The notes: a model not told the origin generated them from the letters alone. A DNA stretch of 31,599 nucleotides from Stagonosporopsis chrysanthemi (GCA_022560025.1 JAFISE010000271.1:1-31599); one strand, 5' to 3'; positions 21,922 through 31,599 are shown, counted from the first letter of the stretch. Made by a program: numbers and translations.

Positions 21922-23883
21922 ACTCTGTAGTTCTTCAGCCCGTGCTTCCAACCCGCGCTGTACATGGGTGTTCCCCCTCGAGGAGTTGGACACGCGGTCT
22001 TCGAGGGGTGACGATGACGACGCAGAGAGGCGCGTTGGTTGCTGGCGGGATCGGGTCGGCGCGGACTTGGCTGGCGGGGGTTTGTAGACCAGTCGTGTTG
22101 CGTTTTCAGATGGTGTGAATGATTGTGCAAGGGGCCTGGCGGGTCATGCATGGTATCTCATGCGGGCCAGGAGGCGTTTTGGGCGCGATTAGGGGGAAAA
22201 CTTTGTTGATGTAGACGGTGGTCGGTATTGTTTGTTGATTATTATTTATCTATTCTGGGTTTGGGGATTAGGTGGTTATAGTGTGTACGGGAGTAGTAGT
22301 TACGAGACGGCCACGCATCACTCTTGTGGCGTGAAAGGCACACTTAAAATGCAGAATTCAACTTCATACGCGTGAATATCATGCTCAGTATCAATCGCCC
22401 ACAGTGCTCCGCCATAACCTGAACGAAGCTTCCGAGAATACGCCCAAGATCTTACAACCACTCCTTTGTCTGTTCAAGGAAGTACTGATAGATGCGAAGG
22501 TTGTGCAACTCTTCAACTGGCGTCCGGGCAACCAACGAGCCACTGCCGTAAAATCCACGACCGAGAAGAATCGTATCCGCTGCAGTCCACCAGGGGGAGA
22601 CTCACTGCGTCGCAGGACAGAACTTGACCATCGTGATAACGGTACTCGCGGCATAGATCCAGCGACACTGAGCGAGACGGGTAGGATAGTCTCTCGTCTG
22701 TCCACAAGGCGAATGTGGAGCGTCTAGAGCTCTCTCTGCATTCCAGAAGGGATAAGAGCAACCAGCAACAATTTCGCACGTCAGTACAGTAACGAACAAA
22801 AGGATCATCGACTGGGTCAAAAAGAAATAGGCTTTGTCAGAACCACATCACGAACGGTTGTCGGCAGATCAGCAGCGGCTCAGTATAAAACTCACTCATT
22901 CCCCCCTGACATCACAACCTGCTCATTCGCATCACCACTTCGATCACCCTCGGTCTAGATCTGAACAGGGCCGGATGACCTGCCGAGGGCGGGTCTCCGC
23001 TTCCTCTTGGCTCTGGTAAGCGTGGCTTGGGCAGGCACAAGGGCGACGTAGGGCGGCGGAATGCAGGCGTGTTCGTCACTGTGCGTGGGCGGACGGGTGA
23101 TGCGGACAGGAAGATTGTGGCTGGAGGAAGGGGGGTAAGTGGTGCTTGGGTGTGCCTGGGGGGATACTCGTTGCGGTCATGTGGTGAGGTCGAGTTGATG
23201 GAGTGTCTACAGTGGTTGCCGGCGATGCGCACGGCTACACGATCGTCAACGCCCACGGCGAAGCAGGACGTCAGCGCTCGACTCACTATGTGGTCGCGCT
23301 CTTCAACGGCGATCAGCAGTACCAAGCTCGTCGGACGCTGTCGTTCATGGGCGATCTTGCTTGTCTCCTCGTTACCAGCAGCGTGGGTTGCAAGCGCTAC
23401 ACGGCTACATCGGATCCCTCGACGCACAGCAGCAGACGTCCAATGCGGGCGAATCCTTTTTTTTTTTGGCAGCGACAAGTGCAGGCATGCGATTTGGGTG
23501 CAATTCGATAGCTGGCATCGTAGTGCCGGATGCGGTCCGCGAGCTTCTGTTTCGTGCTTCTGGGAGCGCGCAGGTGGCGGTTTGGGAAAGCAAACATACG
23601 ACGGCGGCCTATCCGGGGGAAGCAGGATGCCGCGTGTTCCGTCCCCAGCTGGAGAAGCGACTAGCAAACACGAGTTTGAGGATGCACCGAGTGTGGTTGC
23701 GCGCACTGGCGCGAGAGACGATTTGAATAGTATCAACGTACCACGGTGCAGCATCTGTCCGCGGGTTGTCGACTTTTTGCGGACGGAGACGCGGTGCTTA
23801 ATTGGTTGGGCGTCGAGTGTCCTGTTTGGGAAGCTGGCTGGAACAAGCTCCTGGAGTTGGGCTGGGTGAGCTTCTCGGAAGCG

Positions 23884-23979
23884 GCAGGCTCGGCGCTGAC
23901 GGTGTACACAGTACCGAGTAGGTAGGTGCGCAGGCTCGGCGCTGACGGTGTATGTACACAGTACCGAGAAGGTAGGTGC
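23884..23979. repeat. Tandem duplication, 46- and 50-nt units
   Basis: Two adjacent near-identical copies start with GCAGGCTCGGCGCTGACGG. Copy 1 is 23884-23929 and copy 2 is 23930-23979. Copy 2 has a 4-base insertion (TATG) and one A/T difference. A short third fragment (GCAGG, then GCAGGCTCAGC) follows. It lies in the non-coding region upstream of palH. Confidence 0.85.
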
Positions 23980-24056
23980 GCAGGGCCGCAGGCTCAGCAC
24001 ACACTGAGCTGCGTCGCGCAGACGTCGAGCTGCCATGGAAGCTGCGTGGAAGGGGC

Positions 24057-24116
24057 AGCCAGTCGGAGAGCCAGTCGGAGAGCCAGTCAGAGAGCCTGTC
24101 AGAGAGCCTGTCGGAG
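24057..24116. repeat. Five 12-nt tandem repeats
   Basis: There are five consecutive 12-mers: AGCCAGTCGGAG twice, AGCCAGTCAGAG, AGCCTGTCAGAG and AGCCTGTCGGAG. The unit length is a multiple of three, so every frame stays open and encodes Ser/Gln/Glu or Asp/Trp/Leu/Ser repeats. That produces spurious open frames. It is a minisatellite about 0.7 kb upstream of palH. Confidence 0.9.
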
Positions 24117-24804
24117 CAGGTGCGAGAGGCACTAGGGGTTTCTGTTTCAACAGCAAGGGAGGGCACCTGTGCAGCCGCCCAGACAGGACAGGCGGCTGGC
24201 GAGGCCGTTGCTTCACATTCAATGCTGCTCATGCCCTGCGAAATAATGGCATTGTGGCAGCATCACGGCGTCGTGTCAGGGCGAAGCGGGCCAGTCATTT
24301 CCATGCATGCCGGCTGCTCGCGAGTTCGTCCGGAGAAGTGCCAGCCAGCGCCAGCCCACCCCGGCGATCGCCCCTCAGCGCTGCGACGAAGCACTGCCGT
24401 CGGCCACGCACGCAGACGTCGCAGGCGCTGCTGCAAAAGGCGCAAGGCGAGGGCTGCACAGGGCGCTGCGCCGTCGGACGGGCGTGAAGCACGCCCGCCG
24501 GCAGCCGCTGGGGTGCAAACTCTATCCTGCCAGCTGCGGCCCTGCGAGTTTGATCTGGGCGCCGGTGGGTCCGACGCGAAGGGCCGGATCCCTGGGGTTC
24601 GAGTGTGGCAGGCTTGGTCGCAGTCTTGGACTATTGCTTGTCGCCCGCCTGCAACCTTCGCATCCGCAGCCGCACCGCCTCGCTCTCGACACCACCACAA
24701 CCCCCGCCGACCACTGCATACCCGCCACCACCCTTGCCGTCTGAACACCCATGGGAGCACGCACGCAGGCACTCGCCGCCGCTGGACCAGTATAACACGC
24801 CGCC

Positions 24805-26893
24805 ATGCGCGAGGTCATGGGCGCGCCGTGGACAGGGGCGACGCCCATATTGGAGGCCCGGGACTCCAGCAGACCATATGTAAGGAGACATACGACTCTC
24901 CACGCCCGCGACAGCGACGCGACGACTGACGCGCGCACACAGCACTGTCCGTCCTACAAGCTGCCCGAGTACGGCGTCATCGAAATCAGCCCCGGCAACA
25001 CCATCACCCTCACCACCAACGCCATCTTCCGCCCGCAATGCACCTCGGCCTCGCAGAGCGCCAGCGGCGACGGCACCGGCCAGGTCCTCAGCGTCGCCGA
25101 CATCAGAGACCCCTTCCACGCCTCCATCACCCCGCAGGCCTACGCGACCGGCGCCGCCACCGTCATCGCCTGGATGCTCGTCATCATGCTCATCATCACA
25201 CCGCGCACCTTCTTCGTCGGCAACGCCTCCGGACGCTCAGGCCTAATGGGACGACGCGGCATGATCAGCGGCGCCACAGGAGGAGGGAGCATCATCGGCG
25301 TGGGCAGTCGTCCGTGGCTGCAAAAGGTCGCCGCCCTGACCGTGGCCATCTCACTGACATTAGCCACCGCCGACACCTTCAAGATCGCCGGCCGCCAGTA
25401 TGCCGAGGGCTTCATCGACGCCATGGAGCTGCGCGATCAGGTCGTCGCAGGCATGGAAATCAAGGTCTCGCGCATCATTTCGGACGTCTTCTTGTGGCTT
25501 GCACAGGTGCAGACGCTGATACGCCTGTTCCCCCGCCATAAAGAGAAGGTCATTATCAAGTGGGTGGGCTTTGCCCTGATCCTGCTCGACATCACCTTCA
25601 GCTCGCTTAACAGTTTCGGTCCGTACGACAACAGCCCCCGCCCGGCTCACTTTGACACCGCCATCCCCGCATTGAGCTACCTCTTCCAGCTGTCCCTCAG
25701 CATGCTATACGCCGCCTGGGTCCTCTACTACGCCATCACCAAGCGACGCTACGCCTTCTACCACTCCATGATGTGGAACATGAGCGTCGTCGCCCTCCTA
25801 TCCATCATCGCCATTCTCACACCTGTCGTCTTCTTCATCACCGATATTGCCAACTACACCATTGCCGGCTGGGGTGACTACTTCCGATGGGTCGGAGCCG
25901 CCGCCGCCAGTGTTATCGTTTGGGAATGGGTGGAGCGCATTGAGGCGCTAGAACGAGAAGAAAGAAAAGATGGGATCCTGGGAAGGGAGGTCTACGACGG
26001 CGACGACATGCTTGGCGACACACCTTCATCGTCCTCCAGATCATCCAAGTGGCCATATTCGAAGCGAAGTTCTTACGACGAGAAGAAAGGAGGAGATGGT
26101 GGTGGGCTTGGCAGTTTCAGTCTGAGTGCTTTCGCTGCTGGCCAGACTGGCCGTGTTGGTGAACTCGCCCAAAAGTTGGGTCGAAAGATGACTGATTCGC
26201 CGCGGGCAGAGGCCCGCAAGAAGCGCACCATCCATGTCCCAGCGCCACCACCCGTGCATCGTCGATCCGAGTCGGCCCGTCGAGGTGACTGTAGCTCGAG
26301 TGCCTATGTACGCGTGCAGAGTCCAGTTCTTCCCCCAGCTGTCCCTGTCGTTGCCTCGCCAGTCAGTCGGACAGACACCACAAGCGCAGACTCCACAGTC
26401 TACACCGTGCGATACCATCCCGTTAATGAAACACCGCCCATCCGTCAACCTACGTCAATCGAAGACCGATTGACACCAGAAGCACCAAAACCACAGCAAG
26501 CGCCCGAACCCCAGGAGAGCACTGCACAGCCAACAGATGCCAGCGATCCTGAAAAGGGCGCAGTAGAACCAGACACTCTCGCCAGTAACAGCAGATGGAA
26601 CTGGCAGGGGATTGCAAACCCTTTCACGAGGAAGGGTCGCGCACCACCACAAGAACTGCAACGAGGCCAGGTTATCGAGCCGCTTGCTGTTGAAGAGGTG
26701 CAAGCCAACATTCCCCCTCGACACTACAACGGCCTGGCTATCTCCGACCGCCTGGGCACGTTTGCCGCACAGCAAGGCGAAAGGTTCAGGTCAAAGAAGG
26801 TATCCAGCAAGAAGTCGGAGATGAATCTGCCAGTGACCATTATCCCGGCTCAGCCACGTGGTCAGACATGGTCTCCTGACTATCACCAACGCC

Positions 26894-26963
<70 letters not shown>

Positions 26964-27300
26964 GCACCAGGACGTGCATCCTAGCGAGGTGTCAGCCACT
27001 GCTGGTATTCATATTGCCAGGATACCCACGACAATCGACGAGCAGTCAGACTTGCCTTCACCAGCACACTCCGGTCAGACCATGAACTCGAGCAACGGCG
27101 TTGAACCTTGCACCTCTGCAATCTCGAATCGCAACGCTCGCCGACGATACACACCACGGGCTGGCGGCCTCACAGCTCATCCGCCTGTTTCGCCGACAAG
27201 TTTGACTGAAGAAATCCAGAGCCCTACACCACTGCTGGATCACTCCTCGTCACAACATGGATCGTCCTCGCAACAACAGCACACCAACCACGACAGGTAG
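24805..27300 (+). CDS. palH: pH-response receptor PalH/Rim21
   Basis: This is a plasma-membrane seven-helix sensor of the Pal/Rim pathway, which signals alkaline pH through the arrestin PalF to proteolytic activation of PacC. The ATG at 24805 (or the in-frame ATG at 24817) opens the frame. A likely 63-nt in-frame intron, 24880-24942 (GTAAGG donor, CTGAC branch, CACAG acceptor), would join RPY to HCPSYKLPEYGVIEI and leave 810 residues instead of 831. The lumenal N-terminal motif TLTTNAIFRPQC is characteristic. Seven hydrophobic segments follow in order: ATVIAWMLVIMLII, VAALTVAISLTLA, SDVFLWLAQVQTL, WVGFALILLDITF, YLFQLSLSMLYAAW, SVVALLSIIAILTPV and WVGAAAASVIVWEW. The cytoplasmic tail of about 430 residues is Ser/Pro-rich and contains a 24-Gln tract. 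The tail is the known PalF-binding part in this family. Confidence 0.93.
26893..26964 (+). repeat. CAA microsatellite encoding polyglutamine in palH
   Basis: There are 23 CAA codons and a final CAG, giving 24 consecutive Gln in the cytoplasmic tail of PalH. Upstream is HQR and downstream HQD. The repeat is almost pure at the DNA level, so it is likely to vary in length between strains. Confidence 0.97.
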
Positions 27301-27922
27301 CGTGCTCTGCATGGACGACTCTCGCACTTCTCTGTTTATATTCACGACGCGTTTTCTGCGTTGCTACTTGTATACCCCCCATTTTTTCCACGGCGCACTG
27401 GCGGCACGGTGAGATGACAGCATTCGCATAGGTTTGGCACATTGTCTGGGTTCAAAAAGCTGAGGGCTATTGGGAGCCCGGGGTTAGATATTCTTTGGAT
27501 ACCCGCCGTTGTTATGAGACGCGGCTTCACACTTGGGTTTAGGAGTCATCAATGATTGATGTATTGAGCGCATGACGCAGATAGCAAGATGCGTGGTTGG
27601 ATTGTCCATCACCAGAAATGGATTCTGTCATGTCAAATCACCACCATTCGAGACTAGCCTACCAAGCCGTGCATGGGGCCGCTCGGCACAAGGGTACAAG
27701 GTGACGATAAAGCACCACTGATACCAGCCACTTTGTGGTCCATGCTCCCTAGCCGCGGACAGCACCTTGGTCTGCCGCATGTCGACGTAGCTCGAGGGCT
27801 CAGCTATCGTCACCTTCAGCGCCTTTCGTCTGGTCTGTCGCGCTTTAGTCTGCTTCTCTGCCCCTGTTCCTAGCCCCCCTTGACCTTTGCAAGAAGCATT
27901 GCGCGCGTGCAGATTGACGGCC
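27301..27922. other. Intergenic spacer palH / MVP1
   Basis: This 622-base gap holds the palH 3' flank and the MVP1 promoter and leader. The sequence is mixed and no TATA box is evident at the right distance. The overlapping open frames on both strands show no recognisable protein, and no RNA or repeat is seen. Confidence 0.55.
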
Positions 27923-30236
27923 ATGTCTCTGTTTGGCGATGACGACGTGCCGTCGCGCCCCAAGGCCTCGGGCCTGTTCGACGACGACCAGAAGCCTGCA
28001 GGCAAGTCGGGCAGCGGCCTGTTCGACGACGGCCTCGACGGCAGCGATTCGCCCTGGGCCTTCCCTACACCGAAGAAAGGCGGCCGCGGGTCGCTGGTCA
28101 AGTCGCTGCTCCCGGCGTCAGACGTGCCCGACCAGTACATCGATGCCTTCGACGCCCTGCTCGACGCCGGCGACCGCGCAGGCAATGGCGTCAGCGTGGA
28201 TGGCGCAAAGAGGCTGCTGGCGAGCAGCGGGATACCAAGTGACACACAGTCCAAGATCCTCGAGATAGTGGCGCAGCCCGACCAGGACGTGGCGGGACTC
28301 GGTCGGAACGAGTTCAACGTGCTGTTTGCGCTGGTCGGGCTCGCACAGGAGGGCGACGACGTCACGCTCGACAGCGTCGACGAGCGCAAGAGGGACCTCC
28401 CCAAGCCATCTGTCGTGCTGCCCAGGACGTCGAAACCAGAACCAGAACCAGAACCAGAACCGCCCGCGCCTGCGCCCGCGCCGCAGGAGCAGCCTCCAAT
28501 GCCACACCGAATCTCCGACCAGCAGACTCCGATTTTGGGCAGGTCTCGCGCGCCGTTTCGCAAGCAGTCGTTCGGCGACCCAGAAGCAGATCCATGGGGC
28601 AGCCCGGACCTGCACAAGGGCCACAGCCACAACAGCTTCACCTCTGTACCCGCCCAGTCCAACGGCACAACTGCGCCTCCCAATGCGCGAACCACGAGCC
28701 AATTCACGACACGCTCCACCACTGACCAGACCACACCGCACGCCGCAGCCCCGCCTCCGAGTTCCCTGCCCAGCGACGGCGGCTGGGGTGGCTACAATGG
28801 AGGACCAGGCCAGCCGTTCAGTACACCCGACCTCAACACGGGCGGGTTTCAGGACACACCAGCAGGCGGTAGCAACGGCCCCAGCCGTCCATCTGGGCTG
28901 AGCGGGTCCCTGGGCCGTCTGCCCGGTGGCTCTGGCAGCGAGGAGGTCGTGACGATTACGGCCATTGCAGAGAAGGAAGGCCTCTTCATGTTCCAGCACC
29001 GCAACTACGAGGTGGGAAGCAATCGCCGTGCCAACAAAGTGGTCCGCCGATACAGCGACTTTGTATGGCTGCTCGACTGCCTGCACAAGCGCTTCCCGTT
29101 CAGACAATTGCCTCTACTACCCCCAAAGAGAGTAGGCAGTAAGTACTCATTTCGAACCTACCACGATAATTGTTGAGAATCCTTAGTCAACGGTAATCCT
29201 ATAGCCGCCGATGCGAGCTTCCTTGAGAAGCGAAGAAAGGGACTGGTGCGCTTTACAAATGCGCTGGTCCGACATCCTGTGCTTTCCCAAGAGCAGCTGG
29301 TCGTCATGTTCCTCACAGTGCCTACAGTGAGCTACGGCTGTTCTCTACATCTCTGCGTCCGGCTAACCAGTCCAGGAACTCTCCGTCTGGCGGAAACAGG
29401 CAAACCTGTCGGTGCAAGAAGAATTCACCGGCAAATCCCTGCCCCCAGACCTCGAAGACTCGCTCCCCAAAACCCTCCCCGAACTCAGCGAGACCGTGCG
29501 CTCAGGCGTGCGCCGAAGCGCAGAAACCTACATCAACCTGTGCACGATGATGGAGCGCCTGACCCGCCGCAACGAAGGCATGGCCGCAGAGTTCCTGCGC
29601 TTCTCTCAGGCCCTCGGCTCCCTCGTCGAGGCCTCCCAGGACACCTACGCCGTCGACACCAACGACGTGCCGCTCCTCAATGAGGGCCTCAACTCCACGG
29701 CCCGCCACCTCGACCAGTCGAAGCAGCTGCTGGAAGACGAGGCGCGGGGGTGGGAAGAGGGTGTCCTGGAGGACCTTAAGAGGCAGAGGGACACGCTGGT
29801 TAGTATGCGCGACATGTTTGACCGGCGGGACAAGTACGCGCGCGACAACATCCCCGCGCTCGAGCGGCGGATAGCAGGGAACGAGACCAAGCTGCAGAAC
29901 ATCCGCCTCAAGCCCGCGGAGCTGGTGAAGCCGGGCGAGGCGGAGAAGGTCGAGGATGCTATTTCAAAGGTTCGTCCCCGCCCCCCGCCCCCTCTTTCCT
30001 CCCACCTCAATACTAACTCCCACAAGGACAAGGAATCCATCGTCGCTCAACACGCCCGTGGCGTCTTCATCAAACAGTGCATCAGAGACGAACTCCTCTT
30101 CTTCCAGAAATCGCAGTACCACATCTCCCGCCTCCACCAGGAGTGGGCCCAGGAACGCGTCAAGTATGCTGAGCTGCAGGCCGACAATTGGCGCGCGCTT
30201 TGTGATGAGGTCGACAGTATGCCGGGGGCCGATTAA
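27923..30236 (+). CDS. mvp1: Sorting nexin Mvp1 (SNX8 type, PX-BAR)
   Basis: This is a peripheral endosomal protein that binds PI3P and forms membrane tubules for recycling to the vacuole/Golgi system; in yeast Mvp1 works with Vps1. The ATG at 27923 gives MSLFGDDD. There are four exons: 27923-29138, 29187-29326, 29376-29969 and 30027-30236. The introns are 48, 49 and 57 nt; the last has a perfect TACTAAC branch but a weak GTTCGT donor and keeps the reading frame. The product is 719 residues. Residues 1-40 repeat SGLFDD-type motifs. An EH-like helical region lies at about 65-155, followed by a Pro/Glu tract (four EP repeats) and a disordered linker. The PX domain is about 338-455, with RRYSDF at 375-380, PPKR, and KRRKGLVRFTNALVRHP. 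The C-terminal BAR-type coiled coil runs from about 475 to the end. Confidence 0.95.
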
Positions 30237-31213
30237 GGGGGATGTGGAGAGGAGTGTAAGAGAGAGGGGGGCGGGGCGGAGTAGTTTATAGTTTGTGTGT
30301 ATCTGCGACGACGTAGGGGAGGTTTAGGGGTGTGTGTATGTGTGGGAGGACTACATATATTCTCAGTCGGCTCGTCACCGTCTTGTCACGAGCCCGGAAC
30401 GGCGAAACGACAATTTTGGTGTGCTTGTACATGGCGAAAGCTCATGGATTCTATGAGTGTTTTGGGCGTCGCTCTGGTTGTTTGGCTGCTACCGCCATTG
30501 TGAGTACTTGTAAGAGACTGCAAGTCTTGGAGAGCGTGTGCAGGCAGTGACTTGTTTCACACACAATGCAAGACTTCAAACAGCACACATGTATCAGGCA
30601 GGCTCGATGCACACGCATTCACTTCGGCCGCGTTGGCGTTGTCGTTTCCCGCATGGCCTCAAAAGACCCCCAAGGCAACTATTTCCTCACTTCTCGCCCA
30701 ACATTGCCACAACCGTCGTACTGACCATACACTCACCTCAACTTTACTACTGTATACACCAACACGTGCCTAGAAACATGGCAAAGCGCAAGATTCAGGA
30801 CACAGCAGCAAAGACGCCGCCGTCGAAGAAGGCTAAAGTCACCAAAGAGGGTAAGTTTGCCTCTACACTTTCCCAAACGTTGCGGGGAGGGGAGGGGAGG
30901 ATGGACGGAGCGCCAGATGTCAGCCTTGCTGAGGCGGTTGAGATGAGCACCGAGGGGCACCATGGGTGGGGTCGGTCGGTTCCAGCTGCTGCCTCGCAAA
31001 TGCCGTCACTCCCACGACCCTGTATATCCTCCAAAACTTAGCTCAGCCTCTTGTTCACATTGCCTCGACATACCGCGTCCCGAGTTTCTTGTCCCATTTG
31101 TATCGCAAGAGAGACTTGACGTCGCCGACTGCGCGCGAAACTCGACGCCCACGCACCTTGATCGCGCGACTGCTATTGAGCAGTTCAAGGAGACACAGCC
31201 TCGCTGACACAAG
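30237..31213. other. Intergenic spacer and spliced leader region of DCN1
   Basis: This stretch between MVP1 and the DCN1 start codon holds the MVP1 3' flank (about 30237-30550), then A/C-rich sequence likely to be the DCN1 promoter. A short ORF ending at a consensus splice donor is listed separately. Beyond it, GGGGAGGGGAGG occurs near 30890-30900. No RNA gene is seen. Confidence 0.5.
30778..30850 (+). CDS. Possible short leader exon / uORF before DCN1
   Basis: An ATG in good context (AAACATGGC) starts 24 codons beginning MAKRKIQDTAAKTPPSKKAK, which is basic and NLS-like, and runs into a consensus GTAAGT donor at 30851. It cannot be joined in frame to the DCN1 coding exon. With an acceptor at 31046 the product would be 77 residues and would stop at 31205-31207, six bases before the DCN1 ATG. 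With an acceptor at 31041 it would be 98 residues and overlap DCN1 in another frame. It may be the start of an upstream ORF in the DCN1 transcript, a separate small gene, or chance. No family is recognised. Confidence 0.35.
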
Positions 31214-31344
31214 ATGCCTCCAGCGTACACGACGCAGCAGAAGGCTGCGATCAGCCAGTTCGTGAGCTTCACACAGATGGACCGAACGGCTGCGGTTCGG
31301 GTGCTCAAGAGCCACGGCTGGGATGCCCAAAATGCCGTTAACGC
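31214..31344 (+). CDS. dcn1: DCN1, NEDD8-ligase for cullins, first exon only
   Basis: Dcn1 is a co-E3 that promotes transfer of NEDD8 from Ubc12 to cullins. Only the N-terminal UBA-like domain is in the window: 43 complete codons from the ATG at 31214. The start is MPPAYTTQQKAAISQFVSFT, followed by a helix pair ending SHGWDAQNAVN. This arrangement of a Gln/Ala helix, FVSFT, then a W and an N-A-V-N end is typical of fungal Dcn1 proteins, which begin at the same position. A GTAAGT donor at 31345 ends the exon in phase 2. The remaining PONY domain, the catalytic part, lies beyond the contig end. The intron sequence runs into the poly-G run at 31479. Confidence 0.8.
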
Positions 31345-31478
31345 GTAAGTGCCCATCTCTTTCTGTTCGTCTCCTCCGCATTTGCACCTCACGTTCGTCG
31401 CACCGGATACACGACACCTTGGACGATCGCCGACATACCGCATACGACTACGTTTGCGCATCTTGAATGTGGGAAGAT

Positions 31479-31504
31479 GGGGGGGGGGGGGGGGGGGGGG
31501 GGGG
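31479..31504. repeat. 26-nt G homopolymer near the right end
   Basis: A run of 26 G lies inside the first DCN1 intron. The 95 bases after it are unusually rich in G runs and C runs and show no coding continuation of DCN1. Together with the G run at the left end, this suggests unreliable contig ends. Confidence 0.95.
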
Positions 31505-31599
31505 CAGGCCCCCGTGGGGGGAGGCGGGGGGTGTTTTTGGGGCGTCTCGCCCAGCTTTGGGGGTGAAGGGGGGTGGTTGTTTGAGCACCCCCCGCGCGG

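Larger units (their letters stand above)
21922..24804. other. Long GC-rich spacer upstream of palH
   Basis: This 2.9 kb stretch lies between the protease stop and the palH start, both on the plus strand. The first 400 bases are the protease 3' flank. The remainder is GC-rich, with long but unconvincing open frames on both strands (for example 22912-24222 on the minus strand), a T11 run near 23457-23467, and two tandem repeats listed separately. No protein family, tRNA, 5S or small nuclear RNA signature was recognised. It could hold a long palH promoter or leader, or an unannotated transcript. Confidence 0.5.

Noticed and set aside
23027..23869. Plus-strand open frame of 280 codons
   Set aside because: Opposite the previous frame, no known motif, Trp/Cys/Arg-rich translation typical of non-coding sequence.
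22912..24222. Long minus-strand open frame of 436 codons in the palH upstream spacer
   Set aside because: Composition is Arg/Pro/Ser-rich with no recognisable domain, it crosses both tandem repeats, and the plus strand has equally long frames. Most likely a chance frame in GC-rich DNA.
27628..29107. Two long minus-strand open frames antisense to MVP1
   Set aside because: MVP1 is certain on the plus strand from its PX domain; these frames follow from GC-rich third positions.
29139..29186. TTCGAACC resembling a tRNA B-box
   Set aside because: It lies in an MVP1 intron and there is no A-box, acceptor stem or cloverleaf around it.

Overview
This window is a piece of nuclear genome from a filamentous ascomycete (Pezizomycotina; Dothideomycetes/Pleosporales is plausible, but that rank is inference). 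The evidence is short spliceosomal introns, nearly all 46-112 nt, with GT..AG ends and CTAAC/CTGAC-type branch points, together with a fungal Zn(II)2Cys6 regulator, a PalH pH sensor, an Mvp1 sorting nexin and the Alb1 ribosome factor. Eleven protein genes are supported, and the start of a twelfth lies at the right end. I found no rRNA, tRNA, CRISPR array or intact transposon. The sequence looks like a complete assembly contig, because a long poly-G run lies near each end.

Layout. A Zn2Cys6 transcription factor (373-2128, -) is followed by a pyridoxal-reductase-like aldo/keto reductase (2368-3509, -) and a CCDC137-like nucleolar protein (4167-5233, -). A 1.4 kb divergent promoter region separates the last of these from an AIM6-like membrane phosphodiesterase (6651-8202, +). 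Next come cullin-4 (8474-11212, -) and the cohesin subunit Scc3/SA (11741-15331, -). After another 1.5 kb divergent spacer comes an intronless Old Yellow Enzyme-type flavin oxidoreductase (16808-18154, +). ALB1 (18572-19184, -) and a membrane-anchored ubiquitin-specific protease (19642-21921, +) share a 457 bp divergent promoter. A 2.9 kb GC-rich spacer carrying two small tandem repeats precedes palH (24805-27300, +). Then come MVP1 (27923-30236, +) and the first coding exon of DCN1 (31214-31344, +), which is cut off by the contig end.

How they work together. Most genes are unrelated housekeeping functions: ribosome biogenesis (ALB1, possibly the CCDC137-like protein), chromosome cohesion (Scc3), ubiquitin/NEDD8 control (cullin-4, USP, Dcn1), endosomal sorting (Mvp1) and ambient-pH sensing (PalH). 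The only direct functional pair is cullin-4 and Dcn1, since Dcn1 promotes neddylation of cullins. They lie about 20 kb apart and need not be co-regulated. I see no biosynthetic gene cluster and no clear new multi-gene system. The points most worth a second look are the short spliced leader ORF before DCN1, the pure CAA tract and frame-preserving intron in palH, the repeats upstream of palH, the altered Cys box of the protease, and the poly-G contig ends.
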